64,000 bases of DNA from Candidatus Phosphoribacter baldrii (GCA_016704565.1 JADIZV010000004.1:682001-746000), one strand, 5' to 3'; positions 16,872-25,775 are shown, numbered from the stretch's first letter. Notes: a model not told the origin generated them from the letters alone. A program made the numbers and translations.

Positions 16872-17960
16872 TCAGTCGGCTGCCGGGGGAGCCGTCGGTT
16901 CGGGGGTCGGGGCGGCATACAGGCTGGCGAGCTCGGGATCAGTCTTGGCCAGGCGCTCGGCCAACTCAAGCATGACCAGGCACTGCTTGAGACTGGCGTC
17001 GTCTTCCATCTTGCCATCGAGCATGACGGCGCCGGTCCCATCGCCCATGGCAGCGACGACCCGGCGGGCGTGGGCCACGTCGGCGGCCGACGGGCTGAAC
17101 ACCTTCTTGCCGATGGCGATCTGCGCGGGGTGCAGTGACCACGCACCGACGCAGCCGAGCAGGAAGGCGTTACGGAACTGGTCCTCACAGGCGACGACGT
17201 CCTTGATGTCGCCGAACGGGCCGTAGTAGGGGAAGATCCCGGCCATCGCGCAGGCGTCGACCATCCGGGCGATCGTGTAGTGCCAGAGGTCCTGCTGGTA
17301 GATCGTCCGCTCGGCCGCGATGTCGCCGCGGGGGGGGTCCTGGCGGACCAGGTAACCGGGGTGGCCGCCGCCGACCCGGGTCGTCTTCATCCGGCGGTCC
17401 GCGGCCAGGTCGGCAGGCCCGAGCGACAGGCCCTGCATCCGCGGGGACGCGAAGCAGATCTGTTCGACGTTGGCCATCCCCCGGGCCGTTTCGAGGATCG
17501 CGTGGATGAGGATCGGGCGGGTCAGACCCGCCTTGGCTTCGAGCTGGGCCAGCAGGCGGTCGACATAGTGGATGTCTTCGGGGCCTTGGACCTTGGGGAC
17601 CATGATGACGTCGAGCTTGTCGCCGATCTCGGTCACCAGCGTCGTGAGGTCATCGAGCACCCACGGGCTGTCCAGGGCGTTAACCCGGGTCCACAGTTGG
17701 GTGAGGTCACCGAAGTCGGTTGCCTTGCCGATCGCGACGAGCCCAGCCCGTGCGGCCTCCTTGTTGTCGGCCTTGACGGCGTCCTCGAGGTTGCCCAAGA
17801 GCACGTCGACGGTCCCCACCATCTCGGGGATCTTGGCCGCCATCTTGGCGTTGCTCGGGTCGAAGAAGTGGATGACCCGCGACGGTCGGGCTGGCACCGC
17901 GCGCAGCGGCATGGGGGCGCCAACGGCAAGCGGTGCGTAGAAGTCCTTGGGGTGGCGCAT
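16872..17960 (-). CDS. Malyl-CoA/beta-methylmalyl-CoA lyase-like protein
   Basis: 362 residues with GGAG upstream of the ATG at 17960. HpcH/HpaI aldolase features: RVIHFFDPSNAKMAAK, GNLEDAVKADNK, RVNALDS, VPKVQGPEDI, ILETARGMANV, GPADLAADRR and WSLHPAQIAI. Length and the PAD(L)AA region fit actinobacterial L-malyl-CoA/beta-methylmalyl-CoA lyases, which cleave methylmalyl-CoA to glyoxylate and propionyl-CoA. First gene of a two-gene operon with the smaller CitE-like protein. The C-terminal tail is rich in Pro/Ala/Thr. Confidence 0.83.
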   Translation of the reverse strand: MRHPKDFYAPLAVGAPMPLRAVPARPSRVIHFFDPSNAKMAAKIPEMVGTVDVLLGNLEDAVKADNKEAARAGLVAIGKATDFGDLTQLWTRVNALDSPWVLDDLTTLVTEIGDKLDVIMVPKVQGPEDIHYVDRLLAQLEAKAGLTRPILIHAILETARGMANVEQICFASPRMQGLSLGPADLAADRRMKTTRVGGGHPGYLVRQDPPRGDIAAERTIYQQDLWHYTIARMVDACAMAGIFPYYGPFGDIKDVVACEDQFRNAFLLGCVGAWSLHPAQIAIGKKVFSPSAADVAHARRVVAAMGDGTGAVMLDGKMEDDASLKQCLVMLELAERLAKTDPELASLYAAPTPEPTAPPAAD

Positions 17961-18081
17961 GGCGCTCCTTCAACAGGCGGCGAGCGACGCCTGGCCGGTT
18001 CGGCCCAGGGTCCACTGCGACGCTAGCAGCGCGGCATACCCGACCGGTATGACGCGGACCACGATCGGGCCGTGACCCGCA

Positions 18082-18087
18082 TACGAT
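18082..18087 (+). promoter_or_regulatory. -10 element, leaderless start of mrp
   Basis: TACGAT ends seven bases before the ATG at 18095 and no ribosome-binding site precedes that ATG, so the transcript probably begins at the start codon. Confidence 0.5.
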
Positions 18088-18094
18088 GGCGCCT

Positions 18095-19237
18095 ATGCCT
18101 GTCGCCGCGCCGCCCACCCAAGACGCCCTCCTCGCCGCCCTCGCCAAGGTCAACGACCCCGAGATCCGCAAGCCGGTCACCGAGCTGGGCATGGTCAAGT
18201 CGGTCACGGTCGACGAGTCGGGGCACGTCGCACTTGAGATCTACCTCACCGTCGCGGGCTGCCCGATGAAGGACACCCTGCGCCGCGAGACCGCCGATGC
18301 CCTCCTGCGAGTCCCCGGCGTGGTCTCCGTGGACGTGTCGCTCGACGTCATGAGCGACGAGCAGCGCGCCGCCTTGCGCACGCAACTGCGCGGCGGGGTT
18401 GCCGAGCGGGAGATCCCGTTCGCCAAGAGCGGGTCACTGACCCGGGTGTATGCCGTGGCCTCCGGCAAGGGCGGCGTCGGCAAGTCGTCGGTCACCGTCA
18501 ACCTCGCTGCAGCGCTGGCCGCCGAGGGGCTCAAGGTCGGGGTGGTCGACGCCGACGTCCACGGCTTCTCGATCCCCCGGATGCTCGGGGTGACCGGCCG
18601 CCCGACCCAGGTCGACGACATGATCTTGCCCCCCATCTCCCACGACGTGAAGGTCATCTCGATCGGGATGTTCGTCCCCGGCAACCAGCCGGTCGTCTGG
18701 CGCGGTCCGATGCTGCACCGGGCCCTGCAGCAGTTCCTCGGCGACGTGTTCTGGGGCGACCTGGACATCCTGCTGCTCGACCTACCGCCGGGCACGGGTG
18801 ACATCGCGATCTCCATCGGTCAGCTCGTGCCCACGGCCGAGATCCTCGTCGTGACGACCCCTCAGCAGGCGGCGGCAGAGGTGGCCGAGCGGGCTGGGTC
18901 GATTGCCATGCAGACCCATCAGCGGGTCGTGGGCGTCGTCGAGAACATGTCGTGGCTGGAGCTGCCTGACGGGTCGCGCCAGGAGATCTTCGGCTCCGGC
19001 GGCGGTCAGACCGTGGCCGACTCGCTGACCAGGCTGATCGGGGCGCCCGTGCCGCTGCTCGGACAGGTGCCGCTCGACACGGACCTGCGCGAAGGCGGCG
19101 ACTCGGGCACTCCCGTGGTGCTGAGCAACCCCGACTCCCCGGCTGCTGTCGTCCTGCGCGCCATCGCGCGAACCCTGGCCCAACGCTCGCGAGGGTTGTC
19201 CGGCCGTTCCCTCGGGGTCAGCCCCGTCAAACGCTGA
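18095..19237 (+). CDS. mrp: Mrp/ApbC-type iron-sulfur carrier ATPase
   Basis: 380 residues. An N-terminal DUF59/MIP18 domain (about 8-95: VNDPEIRKPVTELGMVKSV and GCPMKDTL) is fused to a ParA-like ATPase with deviant Walker A SGKGGVGKSSV (about 124). The ATPase continues with LLDLPPGTGDI and a REGGDSG segment. The Cys of a CxxC pair typical of some Mrp proteins is not obvious in the C-terminus. Role: scaffold or carrier in Fe-S cluster assembly. The start at 18095 is favoured over 18086 because a -10 element lies seven bases upstream. It converges on tatB, as in mycobacteria. Confidence 0.92.
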   Translation: MPVAAPPTQDALLAALAKVNDPEIRKPVTELGMVKSVTVDESGHVALEIYLTVAGCPMKDTLRRETADALLRVPGVVSVDVSLDVMSDEQRAALRTQLRGGVAEREIPFAKSGSLTRVYAVASGKGGVGKSSVTVNLAAALAAEGLKVGVVDADVHGFSIPRMLGVTGRPTQVDDMILPPISHDVKVISIGMFVPGNQPVVWRGPMLHRALQQFLGDVFWGDLDILLLDLPPGTGDIAISIGQLVPTAEILVVTTPQQAAAEVAERAGSIAMQTHQRVVGVVENMSWLELPDGSRQEIFGSGGGQTVADSLTRLIGAPVPLLGQVPLDTDLREGGDSGTPVVLSNPDSPAAVVLRAIARTLAQRSRGLSGRSLGVSPVKR

Positions 19238-19272
19238 CGCCGTCGCCGGTGTCCTCCGGACCGGAGCGCCGG

Positions 19273-19647
19273 TCAGGTCGCGTCGGTGTCCCACGGGGTC
19301 GGCTTCCCCGGATCGTATGCCGCGCCCCCGGGCGGTGTCTCGGGCGCCCAGACCCGGGTGTCCGACGGCCCTGCGGTCCCGGCCGGTGATGGGTCGGTGT
19401 CCATCAGGGCATCACGCACGATCTTGCGCGGGTCATACTGCCGGGGGTCGTACTGGCGCCAGTTGACGTCGTCAAAGTCGGGCCCGAGTTGCTCCTTGAG
19501 CTGAGCCCGGGCGCCGTCGGCGAGGGTCTTGAGCTGGCGCACCGCGCGAGCCAGCTTCGCGGCATACACCGGCAGTCGCTCCGGGCCGAGGACGATCACG
19601 GCGACGATGGCCAGGACGATGACTTCCCACCCATTGATGTCGAACAC
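19273..19647 (-). CDS. tatB: Sec-independent translocase subunit TatB
   Basis: 124 residues from GTG 19647, preceded by GGAGGAGGTGAG. An N-terminal membrane helix (VFDINGWEVIVLAIVAVIVLG) leads into GPERLPVYAAKLARAVRQLK, the conserved hinge and amphipathic helix of TatB, then a disordered acidic/proline tail with repeated QYDPR. TatB recognises twin-arginine signal peptides together with TatC. It lies 40 bp downstream of htrA, continuing the sigE-anti-sigma-htrA-tatB order known from actinobacteria. Confidence 0.93.
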   Translation of the reverse strand: MFDINGWEVIVLAIVAVIVLGPERLPVYAAKLARAVRQLKTLADGARAQLKEQLGPDFDDVNWRQYDPRQYDPRKIVRDALMDTDPSPAGTAGPSDTRVWAPETPPGGAAYDPGKPTPWDTDAT

Positions 19648-19687
19648 GTCCTCACCTCCTCCTTCGCCCGCAGCGGCGGGTCTGCCG

Positions 19688-21163
19688 CTAGTTGGACGCC
19701 TGCAGGGTCAAGGTGACGTCCACGGTCTGTCCCGCGCGCCGCACCGTGAGTCGCACTGTATCGCCCACGTTCTTCGCCCGGATCGCCACAACCAGCTGGT
19801 TGGCTCCCGCCACCTTCTTGCCGTCGAACTGCACGACAACATCACCGTCCTGCAGCCCGGCAGCCTCGGCGGACGTGCCGGGAGACACCCCTCCCGGTGC
19901 GGCGATGCGGGCGCCCTCGCCGCTGTACTGACTGTCCAGCTTGACCCCGATGATCGGGTGTTCGGCCTTGCCAGTGGCGATGAGCTGCTGAGCCGTCTTG
20001 GCGGCCTGGTCGCTGGGAATGGCGAAACCCACGCCGATGTTGCCCACCGAGCTCGACCCGGGATCGCGGGCGATGGCCGAGTTGATCCCGACGACGCGCC
20101 CGGACATGTCCAACAGCGGACCACCCGAGTTGCCGGGGTTGATCGCCGCGTCAGTCTGGATCGCGTTGATGAAGCTTCGCTCGTCGCCGCCCACGGCAGT
20201 GACCGGCCGGTTGAGGGCCGAGACGATCCCGCTCGTCACGGTGGCTTCCAGGCCCAGCGGGGCGCCGACGGCGATCACGCCGTCGCCGACAACGACATCC
20301 GCTGAGCGGCCCCACTGAAGGGGGGTCAGTTCGGTCCGGTCGACGGCGAGCACAGCCAGGTCATACGACGAGTCTCGGCCGACGATGCGAGCCGGCAGCG
20401 ACGTTCCGTCGACGAACTCGACGGTGATCTCCCCCGCGCCGGTGGCGCCGGACACGACGTGGTTGTTGGTGAGGATGTGGCCGGCGCGGTCGATAACGAA
20501 CCCCGACCCGTTGCCCGTGGCGTCCGCGGTCACGATCGTGACCGTCACAACCGAGGGCAAGGCAGTGGCGGCGATCTTGGCGATGCTGCCCTCCGGCCGG
20601 GTCGTCGCTCCCGGCAGCGGCGCCGGCAACGGTGACTGCCCCTGTGTCACCGCCACCCCGCGGTTGACCAGCGCGCTGCCTACGGCACCACCCAGCAGCC
20701 CGGCGACCAGGCCGACGACGGCTGCCAACGCCAGTGCCCCAGCGCCCAGCCGCGAACGGGGTGCCGGGGTCTGGCTGGCTCCCAGGCTCGGGTAGGCCAT
20801 CGCGGGCGAGGTGCCAGCCGGCGGGTGACCAGGGGCCGGGTAACCAGGGGCCGGGAAGCCAGGGGCCGGGAAGCCGCCCGGCGCGTGTCCTGTCGACCGC
20901 TCAGCGGTCGGCCCGGGCCCGACAGGCGGGTAGTCGGGCCCCAGGTCGGGAGGTGGGGGTGCGGCATACGGCGGTCCGAAGACCCCACCACTCGGCGGTG
21001 GCGGGAACGACTGACTCAGGGGGGCCGTCGGGACGCTGTCCAACACCTGGGTGGGCTCGCCCTGGGTGTCGGGTGCGCCGACCGGCGAACCGCTGCTGGC
21101 CCACGGCGCTGGCGGCTCTCCCGCGCCCGGGTCGACTGCCGGACGGTCGGGGTGCTCGCTCAT
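19688..21163 (-). CDS. htrA: HtrA-like membrane-anchored serine protease with PDZ domain
   Basis: 491 residues. A long cytoplasmic N-terminus rich in Pro/Gly with repeats (PAPGF/PAPGY about 92-115) precedes one membrane helix (about 147-170). The trypsin-like domain shows His in TNNHVVSG, Asp in SSYDLAVL and Ser in GNSGGPL. The PDZ domain occupies about the last 90 residues (GGVSPGTSAEAAGLQDGD). Such proteases degrade or refold damaged envelope proteins. The start ATG at 21163 overlaps the anti-sigma factor stop (ATGA), so the two are translationally coupled and under SigE control in related bacteria. Confidence 0.93.
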   Translation of the reverse strand: MSEHPDRPAVDPGAGEPPAPWASSGSPVGAPDTQGEPTQVLDSVPTAPLSQSFPPPPSGGVFGPPYAAPPPPDLGPDYPPVGPGPTAERSTGHAPGGFPAPGFPAPGYPAPGHPPAGTSPAMAYPSLGASQTPAPRSRLGAGALALAAVVGLVAGLLGGAVGSALVNRGVAVTQGQSPLPAPLPGATTRPEGSIAKIAATALPSVVTVTIVTADATGNGSGFVIDRAGHILTNNHVVSGATGAGEITVEFVDGTSLPARIVGRDSSYDLAVLAVDRTELTPLQWGRSADVVVGDGVIAVGAPLGLEATVTSGIVSALNRPVTAVGGDERSFINAIQTDAAINPGNSGGPLLDMSGRVVGINSAIARDPGSSSVGNIGVGFAIPSDQAAKTAQQLIATGKAEHPIIGVKLDSQYSGEGARIAAPGGVSPGTSAEAAGLQDGDVVVQFDGKKVAGANQLVVAIRAKNVGDTVRLTVRRAGQTVDVTLTLQASN

Positions 21164-21795
21164 CGGCCGGGTGTCTCCGTGCTCTGCATTGTGGTCGACG
21201 TGGTGGTTGACGTGGTGCTTACGGTGGATCGGCCGGTGGTCAGGCCCACCTGGCTCACCGGGAAGGACAACATGCCCGAGTATGCCGCGCCCAGACCGTT
21301 GGGCGCGCCCACACGCACCGGTGCGGGGGGTCCGATGGGACTTCCGCTGGCCGCCACGGGAGCAAGGCCGACCGTCCAAGCGGCGGCAGCCGAGGCCCCA
21401 GCCGCCAAGCCGGCAACGAGGGCTGCGCGACGGGCCGATCGGTGTCGGGGAGGGCCGGCTGGTGAAACGGTGGGCAGGCGCATCCCGCGAACGAGGTAGG
21501 GCGCGGCCGGGATCGATGGTGTGCTCTCCGGCATCGCCCCGGTCGCAGCAGCTGCCGCAATGAACCGGGCATTCGCTGAGGTCCCACCCATGCCCATCAG
21601 CAAGGCCTGCAGGCTCTCGGAGACACATGGCTCGGGAGCGCTACGCAGGGAGGCAAGCAGCCCACGTTCTTGGTCGACGGCATACCGGCATTGGGTGCAG
21701 ACGAGCACATGCCGATCCCACGCCAACAACGCCGACCCGGGGAGCCGGCGGTCGACGTAGGCGCTGAGTTGGTCGCCGAGGTGTCGGGACATCAC
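21160..21795 (-). CDS. rseA: Zinc-finger anti-sigma factor for SigE
   Basis: 211 residues. The N-terminal zf-HC2/ZAS-type motif is partly visible in HLGDQLSAYVDRRLPGSALLAWDRHVLVCTQCRYAVDQER: His28-x3-Cys-x2-Cys is preserved (HVLVCTQC). A membrane segment is likely around 124-145 (RAALVAGLAAGASAAAAWTVGL), after which a Ser/Thr-rich external tail follows. It overlaps sigE by 4 bp (21792-21795) and htrA by 4 bp, the usual arrangement for a sigma/anti-sigma pair. The anti-sigma role is family knowledge plus synteny. Confidence 0.85.
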   Translation of the reverse strand: MMSRHLGDQLSAYVDRRLPGSALLAWDRHVLVCTQCRYAVDQERGLLASLRSAPEPCVSESLQALLMGMGGTSANARFIAAAAATGAMPESTPSIPAAPYLVRGMRLPTVSPAGPPRHRSARRAALVAGLAAGASAAAAWTVGLAPVAASGSPIGPPAPVRVGAPNGLGAAYSGMLSFPVSQVGLTTGRSTVSTTSTTTSTTMQSTETPGR

Positions 21796-22496
21796 GCTCC
21801 CTGGCGCGCAGCCGGGCGGAGCCGGCCAGGACGGGGTATGCCGTGCCGTGTCGCCGCACGCGCGGGCGCTGCGGTCGGCACGGGTGAGGGCACGCGGGCA
21901 GCGACAGGGGCGGGCGACGAGGCGGCGCCAGGAGCTCGGTGGGCCAACGACTCGCGCAGGGCGGCGCGACCCCGGTGGATCCGCGAGCGGACGGTCCCGA
22001 GTTTGATCCCCAAGGTGGCCGCGATCTCCTCGTAGGACAGGCCCTCGATGTCACACAGGACGACCGCGGCCCGGAACTCGGGGGCAAGGGCATCCAGCGC
22101 CCGTTGCACGTCGTCGTCGAAGTGAGTGTCCGCGTAGACCTGCTCCGGCCCGGGGGCGCTGGTGGCCATCCGGCTCGCGGCGTCGTCGGGGAGGGCATCG
22201 AACCGGATGCGCTGCTTGCGACGCATCTTGTCCAGGAACACATTGGTCGTGATCCGGTGCAGCCAGCCCTCGAAGGTGCCGGGGGTGTATGAGTTGAGCG
22301 ACCGGAACACCCGGACGAACACGTCGTGGGTGAGATCTTCGGCGTCGTGTGGGTTGCCGGTGAGCCGATAGGCCAGCCGATAGACACGCGCCGAATGCTG
22401 CGTGACGATCTCCTCCCAGGTGGGAGGCGTCCACCCGGCCCCCTCGGTGGGGGTCAGGTCGCTCCCGGTGAGGGGACGGGTCAGGGTGTCGGTCAC
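21792..22496 (-). CDS. sigE: ECF sigma factor SigE
   Basis: 234 residues from the GTG at 22496. Region 2 (YRLAYRLTGNPHDAEDLTHDVFVRVFRSL) and region 4 (LCDIEGLSYEEIAATLGIKLGTVRSRIHRGRAALR) are intact, separated by a short linker; the C-terminal 40 residues are Pro/Ala-rich. Mycobacterial SigE homologues respond to envelope stress. An in-frame ATG 70 bp upstream is less likely because a candidate ECF promoter (22528-22553) lies within that extension. The anti-sigma factor, HtrA and TatB follow in the same operon. Confidence 0.92.
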   Translation of the reverse strand: MTDTLTRPLTGSDLTPTEGAGWTPPTWEEIVTQHSARVYRLAYRLTGNPHDAEDLTHDVFVRVFRSLNSYTPGTFEGWLHRITTNVFLDKMRRKQRIRFDALPDDAASRMATSAPGPEQVYADTHFDDDVQRALDALAPEFRAAVVLCDIEGLSYEEIAATLGIKLGTVRSRIHRGRAALRESLAHRAPGAASSPAPVAARVPSPVPTAAPARAATRHGIPRPGRLRPAARQGA

Positions 22497-22527
22497 TACC
22501 TCGCGCCTTTCGCAGCCTTTGACTTCT

Positions 22528-22553
22528 GACGATTGTGCTGGCTCCAGGGTTCC
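22528..22553 (-). promoter_or_regulatory. Candidate ECF-type autoregulatory promoter for sigE
   Basis: On the minus strand GGAACC (22548-22553) and CGTC (22528-22531) are 16 bp apart, close to the GGAAC-N16/17-CGTT consensus of SigE/SigH-type factors, 32 bases before the GTG start. Autoregulation of sigE is inferred. Confidence 0.5.
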
Positions 22554-22670
22554 CTGGACGTCCATGCGATGACTGTGCCCTGCCTGTGGGTGTGCCAACC
22601 ATCGGGGTCAACCCTGGTATTCCACCGATCCACCCCTGAGCTCAGCCGATCGAGACTCGGCGGTGCGGGC

Positions 22671-22676
22671 TAGGGT
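22671..22676 (+). promoter_or_regulatory. -10 element, leaderless start of O-methyltransferase
   Basis: TAGGGT six bases before the ATG at 22683, without a ribosome-binding site. Confidence 0.45.
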
Positions 22677-22682
22677 TCCTCT

Positions 22683-23315
22683 ATGAGTGCCAACCGTGCT
22701 GCCAGCTGGGCGTATGCCGAGCAGTTCGTCGCCGAGTCCCCCACCGTGGAGGAGGCCCGCGAGCGAGGCCTGGCACTGGGTGCGGTGCCAGTGGGCCAAG
22801 CGACCGGAGCCGCTCTGCGGATGCTCGCCGCGGCCAGCGCCGCGAAGGCCGTCGTGGAGATCGGGACCGGCGCCGGGGTCTCGGGGCTCTGGCTGCTGGC
22901 CGGTATGCCGTCCGACGGCATCCTCACGACCATCGACATCGACGCCGACCACCAGCGCGCTGCCAAGGATGCTTTCGCAGCAGCCGGGATCGCGCACCAA
23001 CGCACCCGGGTCATCCTCGGGCGGGCCCTGGACGTGCTCGCGCGGATGACGGACGCGGCATACGACCTGGCTTTCGTGGACGGTGACAAGGACGAATACC
23101 CGGCCTACGTGCGGGAGGCGACCAGGCTGTTGCGCCCCGGCGGGGTGCTGGCCCTGGACAACATGCTCTGGCACGACCAGGTGGCCGATCCGGCTGCTCG
23201 CGACGACCGGACCCGGACCTTGCGTGACCTGGGCAAGGCGGTGCGCGAGGACGAGGCCTTCGCGACCACGTTGCTCCCTGTGGGCGACGGGCTTTTGGTC
23301 GCCGTCAAACGCTGA
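22683..23315 (+). CDS. O-methyltransferase (SAM-dependent, family 3)
   Basis: 210 residues. The SAM site appears as VVEIGTGAGVSGLWLL (about 59-74) and TIDIDADHQRAAK, with the catalytic-metal motif FVDGDKDEYPAYV (about 127) typical of catechol/caffeoyl-CoA type O-methyltransferases, and ALDNMLWHDQVAD. The same gene type is divergent from sigE in mycobacteria, so the linkage is ancient, but the substrate is unknown. The gene ends 34 bp before a strong hairpin. Confidence 0.9.
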   Translation: MSANRAASWAYAEQFVAESPTVEEARERGLALGAVPVGQATGAALRMLAAASAAKAVVEIGTGAGVSGLWLLAGMPSDGILTTIDIDADHQRAAKDAFAAAGIAHQRTRVILGRALDVLARMTDAAYDLAFVDGDKDEYPAYVREATRLLRPGGVLALDNMLWHDQVADPAARDDRTRTLRDLGKAVREDEAFATTLLPVGDGLLVAVKR

Positions 23316-23349
23316 GCCAGCGAGGCCCGCGACCGGGTCCACCAACGAC

Positions 23350-23386
23350 GGCGGGCCCCCGTTCCTCGTCGGAACAGGGGCCCGCC
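23350..23386. terminator. Bidirectional hairpin terminator
   Basis: GGCGGGCCCCCGTTCC pairs with GGAACAGGGGCCCGCC with one mismatch across a short loop (TCGTC region). It lies between the convergent O-methyltransferase and DUF3117 genes and can serve both. No U-tract is visible, as is common in high-GC actinobacteria. Confidence 0.75.
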
Positions 23387-23401
23387 GGCCGTCTGGTTGG
23401 G

Positions 23402-23575
23402 TCAGCGCACGCCGTCGCACCCTTGAATTGCGTCACGCAGGGCCGCAGCCTCGTCGGGAGTCATCTCGACGACAAGCCGCCCGCCACCTTCCAGGGGCAT
23501 CCGCAGAACGATCCCGCGGCCTTCCTTGGTGACCTCAAGCGGACCATCTCCGGTCCTCGGCTTCATCGCCGCCAT
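23402..23575 (-). CDS. DUF3117 protein
   Basis: 57 residues, MAAMKPRTGDGPLEVTKEGR and RMPLEGGGRLVVEMTPDEAAAL, matching the small DUF3117 family that is nearly universal in actinobacteria (near tag in mycobacteria). GGAAGGGG precedes the ATG at 23575. No function is established. Confidence 0.93.
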   Translation of the reverse strand: MAAMKPRTGDGPLEVTKEGRGIVLRMPLEGGGRLVVEMTPDEAAALRDAIQGCDGVR

Positions 23576-23711
23576 GGGTTCCCCTTCCTCGGAAACTCGT
23601 GCGCCGCAGGCCAGGGGTGTCGGCAGATTCACGACCCGCGGACTGCGCCGGAGACCATTATCACGCGTCTACCGTGCTCCGGCGAAATCGTCGTGCGGCA
23701 CGATGGGGCCC

Positions 23712-24521
23712 ATGACCGACGACCACGCCGCCGACACCGCGCCCGTCCTGCTGCACATCGAGGGCGGCATCGCGACCGTGACCTTCAACCGCCCCGACGC
23801 GATGAACTCCCTCGACCTGGCCACCAAAGACCTGCTCGTGCCGACCATCCGTCAGGTGGCCGAGGACCCAGCGGTGCGCTGCGTCGTCATCACCGGCAAC
23901 GGGAGGGCGTTCTGCGTTGGCCAAGACCTCAAGGAGCACATCGCCGGGCTGATGGCCGGTGACGAGGGCCTGGGCGTGACCGTCACGAAGCACTACAACC
24001 CGGTTGCCGAGATGCTGGCGACGATGAACAAGCCGGTCATCGCGGCGATGAACGGTGTCGCGGCCGGCGCGGGCGCCTCGATCGCCATGGGTGCCGACTT
24101 CCGCATCATGGTGGAGGGTGGCGGGATGAACCTCGCATTCGCGGGGATCGCCCTGTCGTGTGACACCGGATCGTCGTTCTGGCTGCCTCGCCTGGTCGGC
24201 GTGGCCAAGGCCAAGGAACTGCTGCTGCTCCCCCGCACCCTGTCGGCCGCCGAATGCCTGGAGTTGGGGCTGGTCACCACGGTTGTCACCGCGGACGACT
24301 TCGCGGGCGAGGTTGCCGCCCTGGCCACCAAACTCGCCTCCGGACCGACCCTCGCCTATGGGGCAATGCGTCGGGCGGTCGCCTACAGCGCGACCCACGA
24401 CCTCACAGAGGCGCTGGCCTTCGAGAGTGAGCTCATGAACGCCACGGGCGCGGCCAACGACCACCGGGTCGCCGTCGACGCGTTCCTGGCCAAGCAGAAG
24501 CCGGTCTTCGAAGGTCGGTGA
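23712..24521 (+). CDS. Enoyl-CoA hydratase/isomerase family protein
   Basis: 269 residues. Crotonase signatures: ATVTFNRPDAMNSLD, VVITGNGRAFCVGQDLKEH (oxyanion hole), AAMNGVAAGAGASIAMGADFRI and SCDTGSSFWLPRLVG. The second catalytic Glu of classical hydratases (in the ...LSxDxGSSxxLPRLVG region) is replaced by a D-T-G, which fits PaaG/1,2-epoxyphenylacetyl-CoA isomerase-like members. The ATG at 23712 is preferred over upstream in-frame starts because of composition. CACGAT seven bases upstream may be a -10 element. Confidence 0.88.
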   Translation: MTDDHAADTAPVLLHIEGGIATVTFNRPDAMNSLDLATKDLLVPTIRQVAEDPAVRCVVITGNGRAFCVGQDLKEHIAGLMAGDEGLGVTVTKHYNPVAEMLATMNKPVIAAMNGVAAGAGASIAMGADFRIMVEGGGMNLAFAGIALSCDTGSSFWLPRLVGVAKAKELLLLPRTLSAAECLELGLVTTVVTADDFAGEVAALATKLASGPTLAYGAMRRAVAYSATHDLTEALAFESELMNATGAANDHRVAVDAFLAKQKPVFEGR

Positions 24522-24536
24522 TCGCGACCGGAGCCA

Positions 24537-25775
24537 CTAGGGCGCGAAGTCGACCGGCGGCGTGAAGAGCCAGACCACCGAGATCCACTTCCACTGCAAC
24601 CAGAGGAAGGCGGCCGCGAGGACCACGGCACGAAGCGTCGTGGGTATGCCGCGCCCGCGCCCCGGCGACCCGGCCACGCCGAGCAGGACCGCGAGGTAGG
24701 GGAACATCGGCAGCAAGTAACGGGCCGTGCTGGTCCCCGGCGTCTGGACCGTGATGACGTATGCCGCGTAGACCGCGGGCCACACCCGAAGCTCGGGCCC
24801 CAAGCGCTGGGCCCAGGGACCGAGCATGGCCACGACGAGCAGCGCGACCGTCACGGCGAACAGCCACGGCCCCCACTCACCGAGGTAGTAGCGCGGAATA
24901 GAGAACCACGGTTCGAGGAACTGGACCTGACCGGTCAGCGACCACGCACCCATCGTGTCGACATAGGCCGAGCGCTCTCCCGTGGCCAACCAGGCGATGC
25001 CTGGCCAGAGCAGGCCTGCGACGCCGCAGCCGACGAGGCTGGCGAGCGCGGCGACGCGCTCGCCAGCCTCGATCGGTGTGCTGGCCCGCCGTCGCCAGCG
25101 GATCCACAGAGCGACCACGGTGACCACTCCGAGGGGCAGGGCGATCGGTCGGGTGACGCCGATGAGCAGCGCGAGCCCCGTGGCAACAAGCCACCGTTCA
25201 CGGCTCAAAGCCAGCAGATAGCCACACAAGAGCAGCATCGCCAAGGATTCGGTGTAGGCGACCTGCAGGGCGGGCGAGGACGGGAACACGGCATACAGGG
25301 TGACCACGAGCAGGGCAGCCACCCGGCCCAGTCGCGGTCGCAGCAGCCTCGCCATGGCGACGGCGGCCCCGAACCCCAACACCAGGGCTAGGGTCGAGGC
25401 CGCCGCGGCGAAGGTTAGGCCCGTGACCGCCATGACGGCCCGAGCCAGGAAGGGGAAAAGGGGATAGAACGCCCACGCGTTTTGCCGTGCGTGGCCACTC
25501 GCGTCGCGCGGCACCTCGCTCGGGTAGCCCTCGGTCGCGACGATTTCGTACCACTCGCCGTCCCACAGCCGGGTGAACCCGATGTAGCCCACGGCTTCGC
25601 CGTCAGTCATCGCCGCTGGTGCCTGGGACGGGGCGACGATCGCCATCATCACCGTGGTGATGATGCGGGCGAAGGCGTAGAGGACGACGACCTGCAGGAC
25701 CCAATGACCTCCGAGGACCCGATCCAGCAGGGCATCCGCCCGGCCGAACGGGCGCGCACGGTTCGGCGTGGTCAT
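24537..25775 (-). CDS. Membrane glycosyltransferase, PIG-V/mannosyltransferase-like
   Basis: 412 residues with about ten membrane helices. The loop after the first helix holds GFTRLWDGEWYEIVATEGYPSE, where WDG-x-WY-x-x-A-x-x-GYP is typical of PIG-V-like (GT-C) mannosyltransferases that use a lipid-linked sugar outside the membrane. The PGTSTARYLLPMFPYLAVL segment is also characteristic. The start overlaps the tag stop (ATGA). It is the last gene of an apparent operon LOG-DivIVA-SRPBCC-tag-glycosyltransferase. Confidence 0.78.
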   Translation of the reverse strand: MTTPNRARPFGRADALLDRVLGGHWVLQVVVLYAFARIITTVMMAIVAPSQAPAAMTDGEAVGYIGFTRLWDGEWYEIVATEGYPSEVPRDASGHARQNAWAFYPLFPFLARAVMAVTGLTFAAAASTLALVLGFGAAVAMARLLRPRLGRVAALLVVTLYAVFPSSPALQVAYTESLAMLLLCGYLLALSRERWLVATGLALLIGVTRPIALPLGVVTVVALWIRWRRRASTPIEAGERVAALASLVGCGVAGLLWPGIAWLATGERSAYVDTMGAWSLTGQVQFLEPWFSIPRYYLGEWGPWLFAVTVALLVVAMLGPWAQRLGPELRVWPAVYAAYVITVQTPGTSTARYLLPMFPYLAVLLGVAGSPGRGRGIPTTLRAVVLAAAFLWLQWKWISVVWLFTPPVDFAP

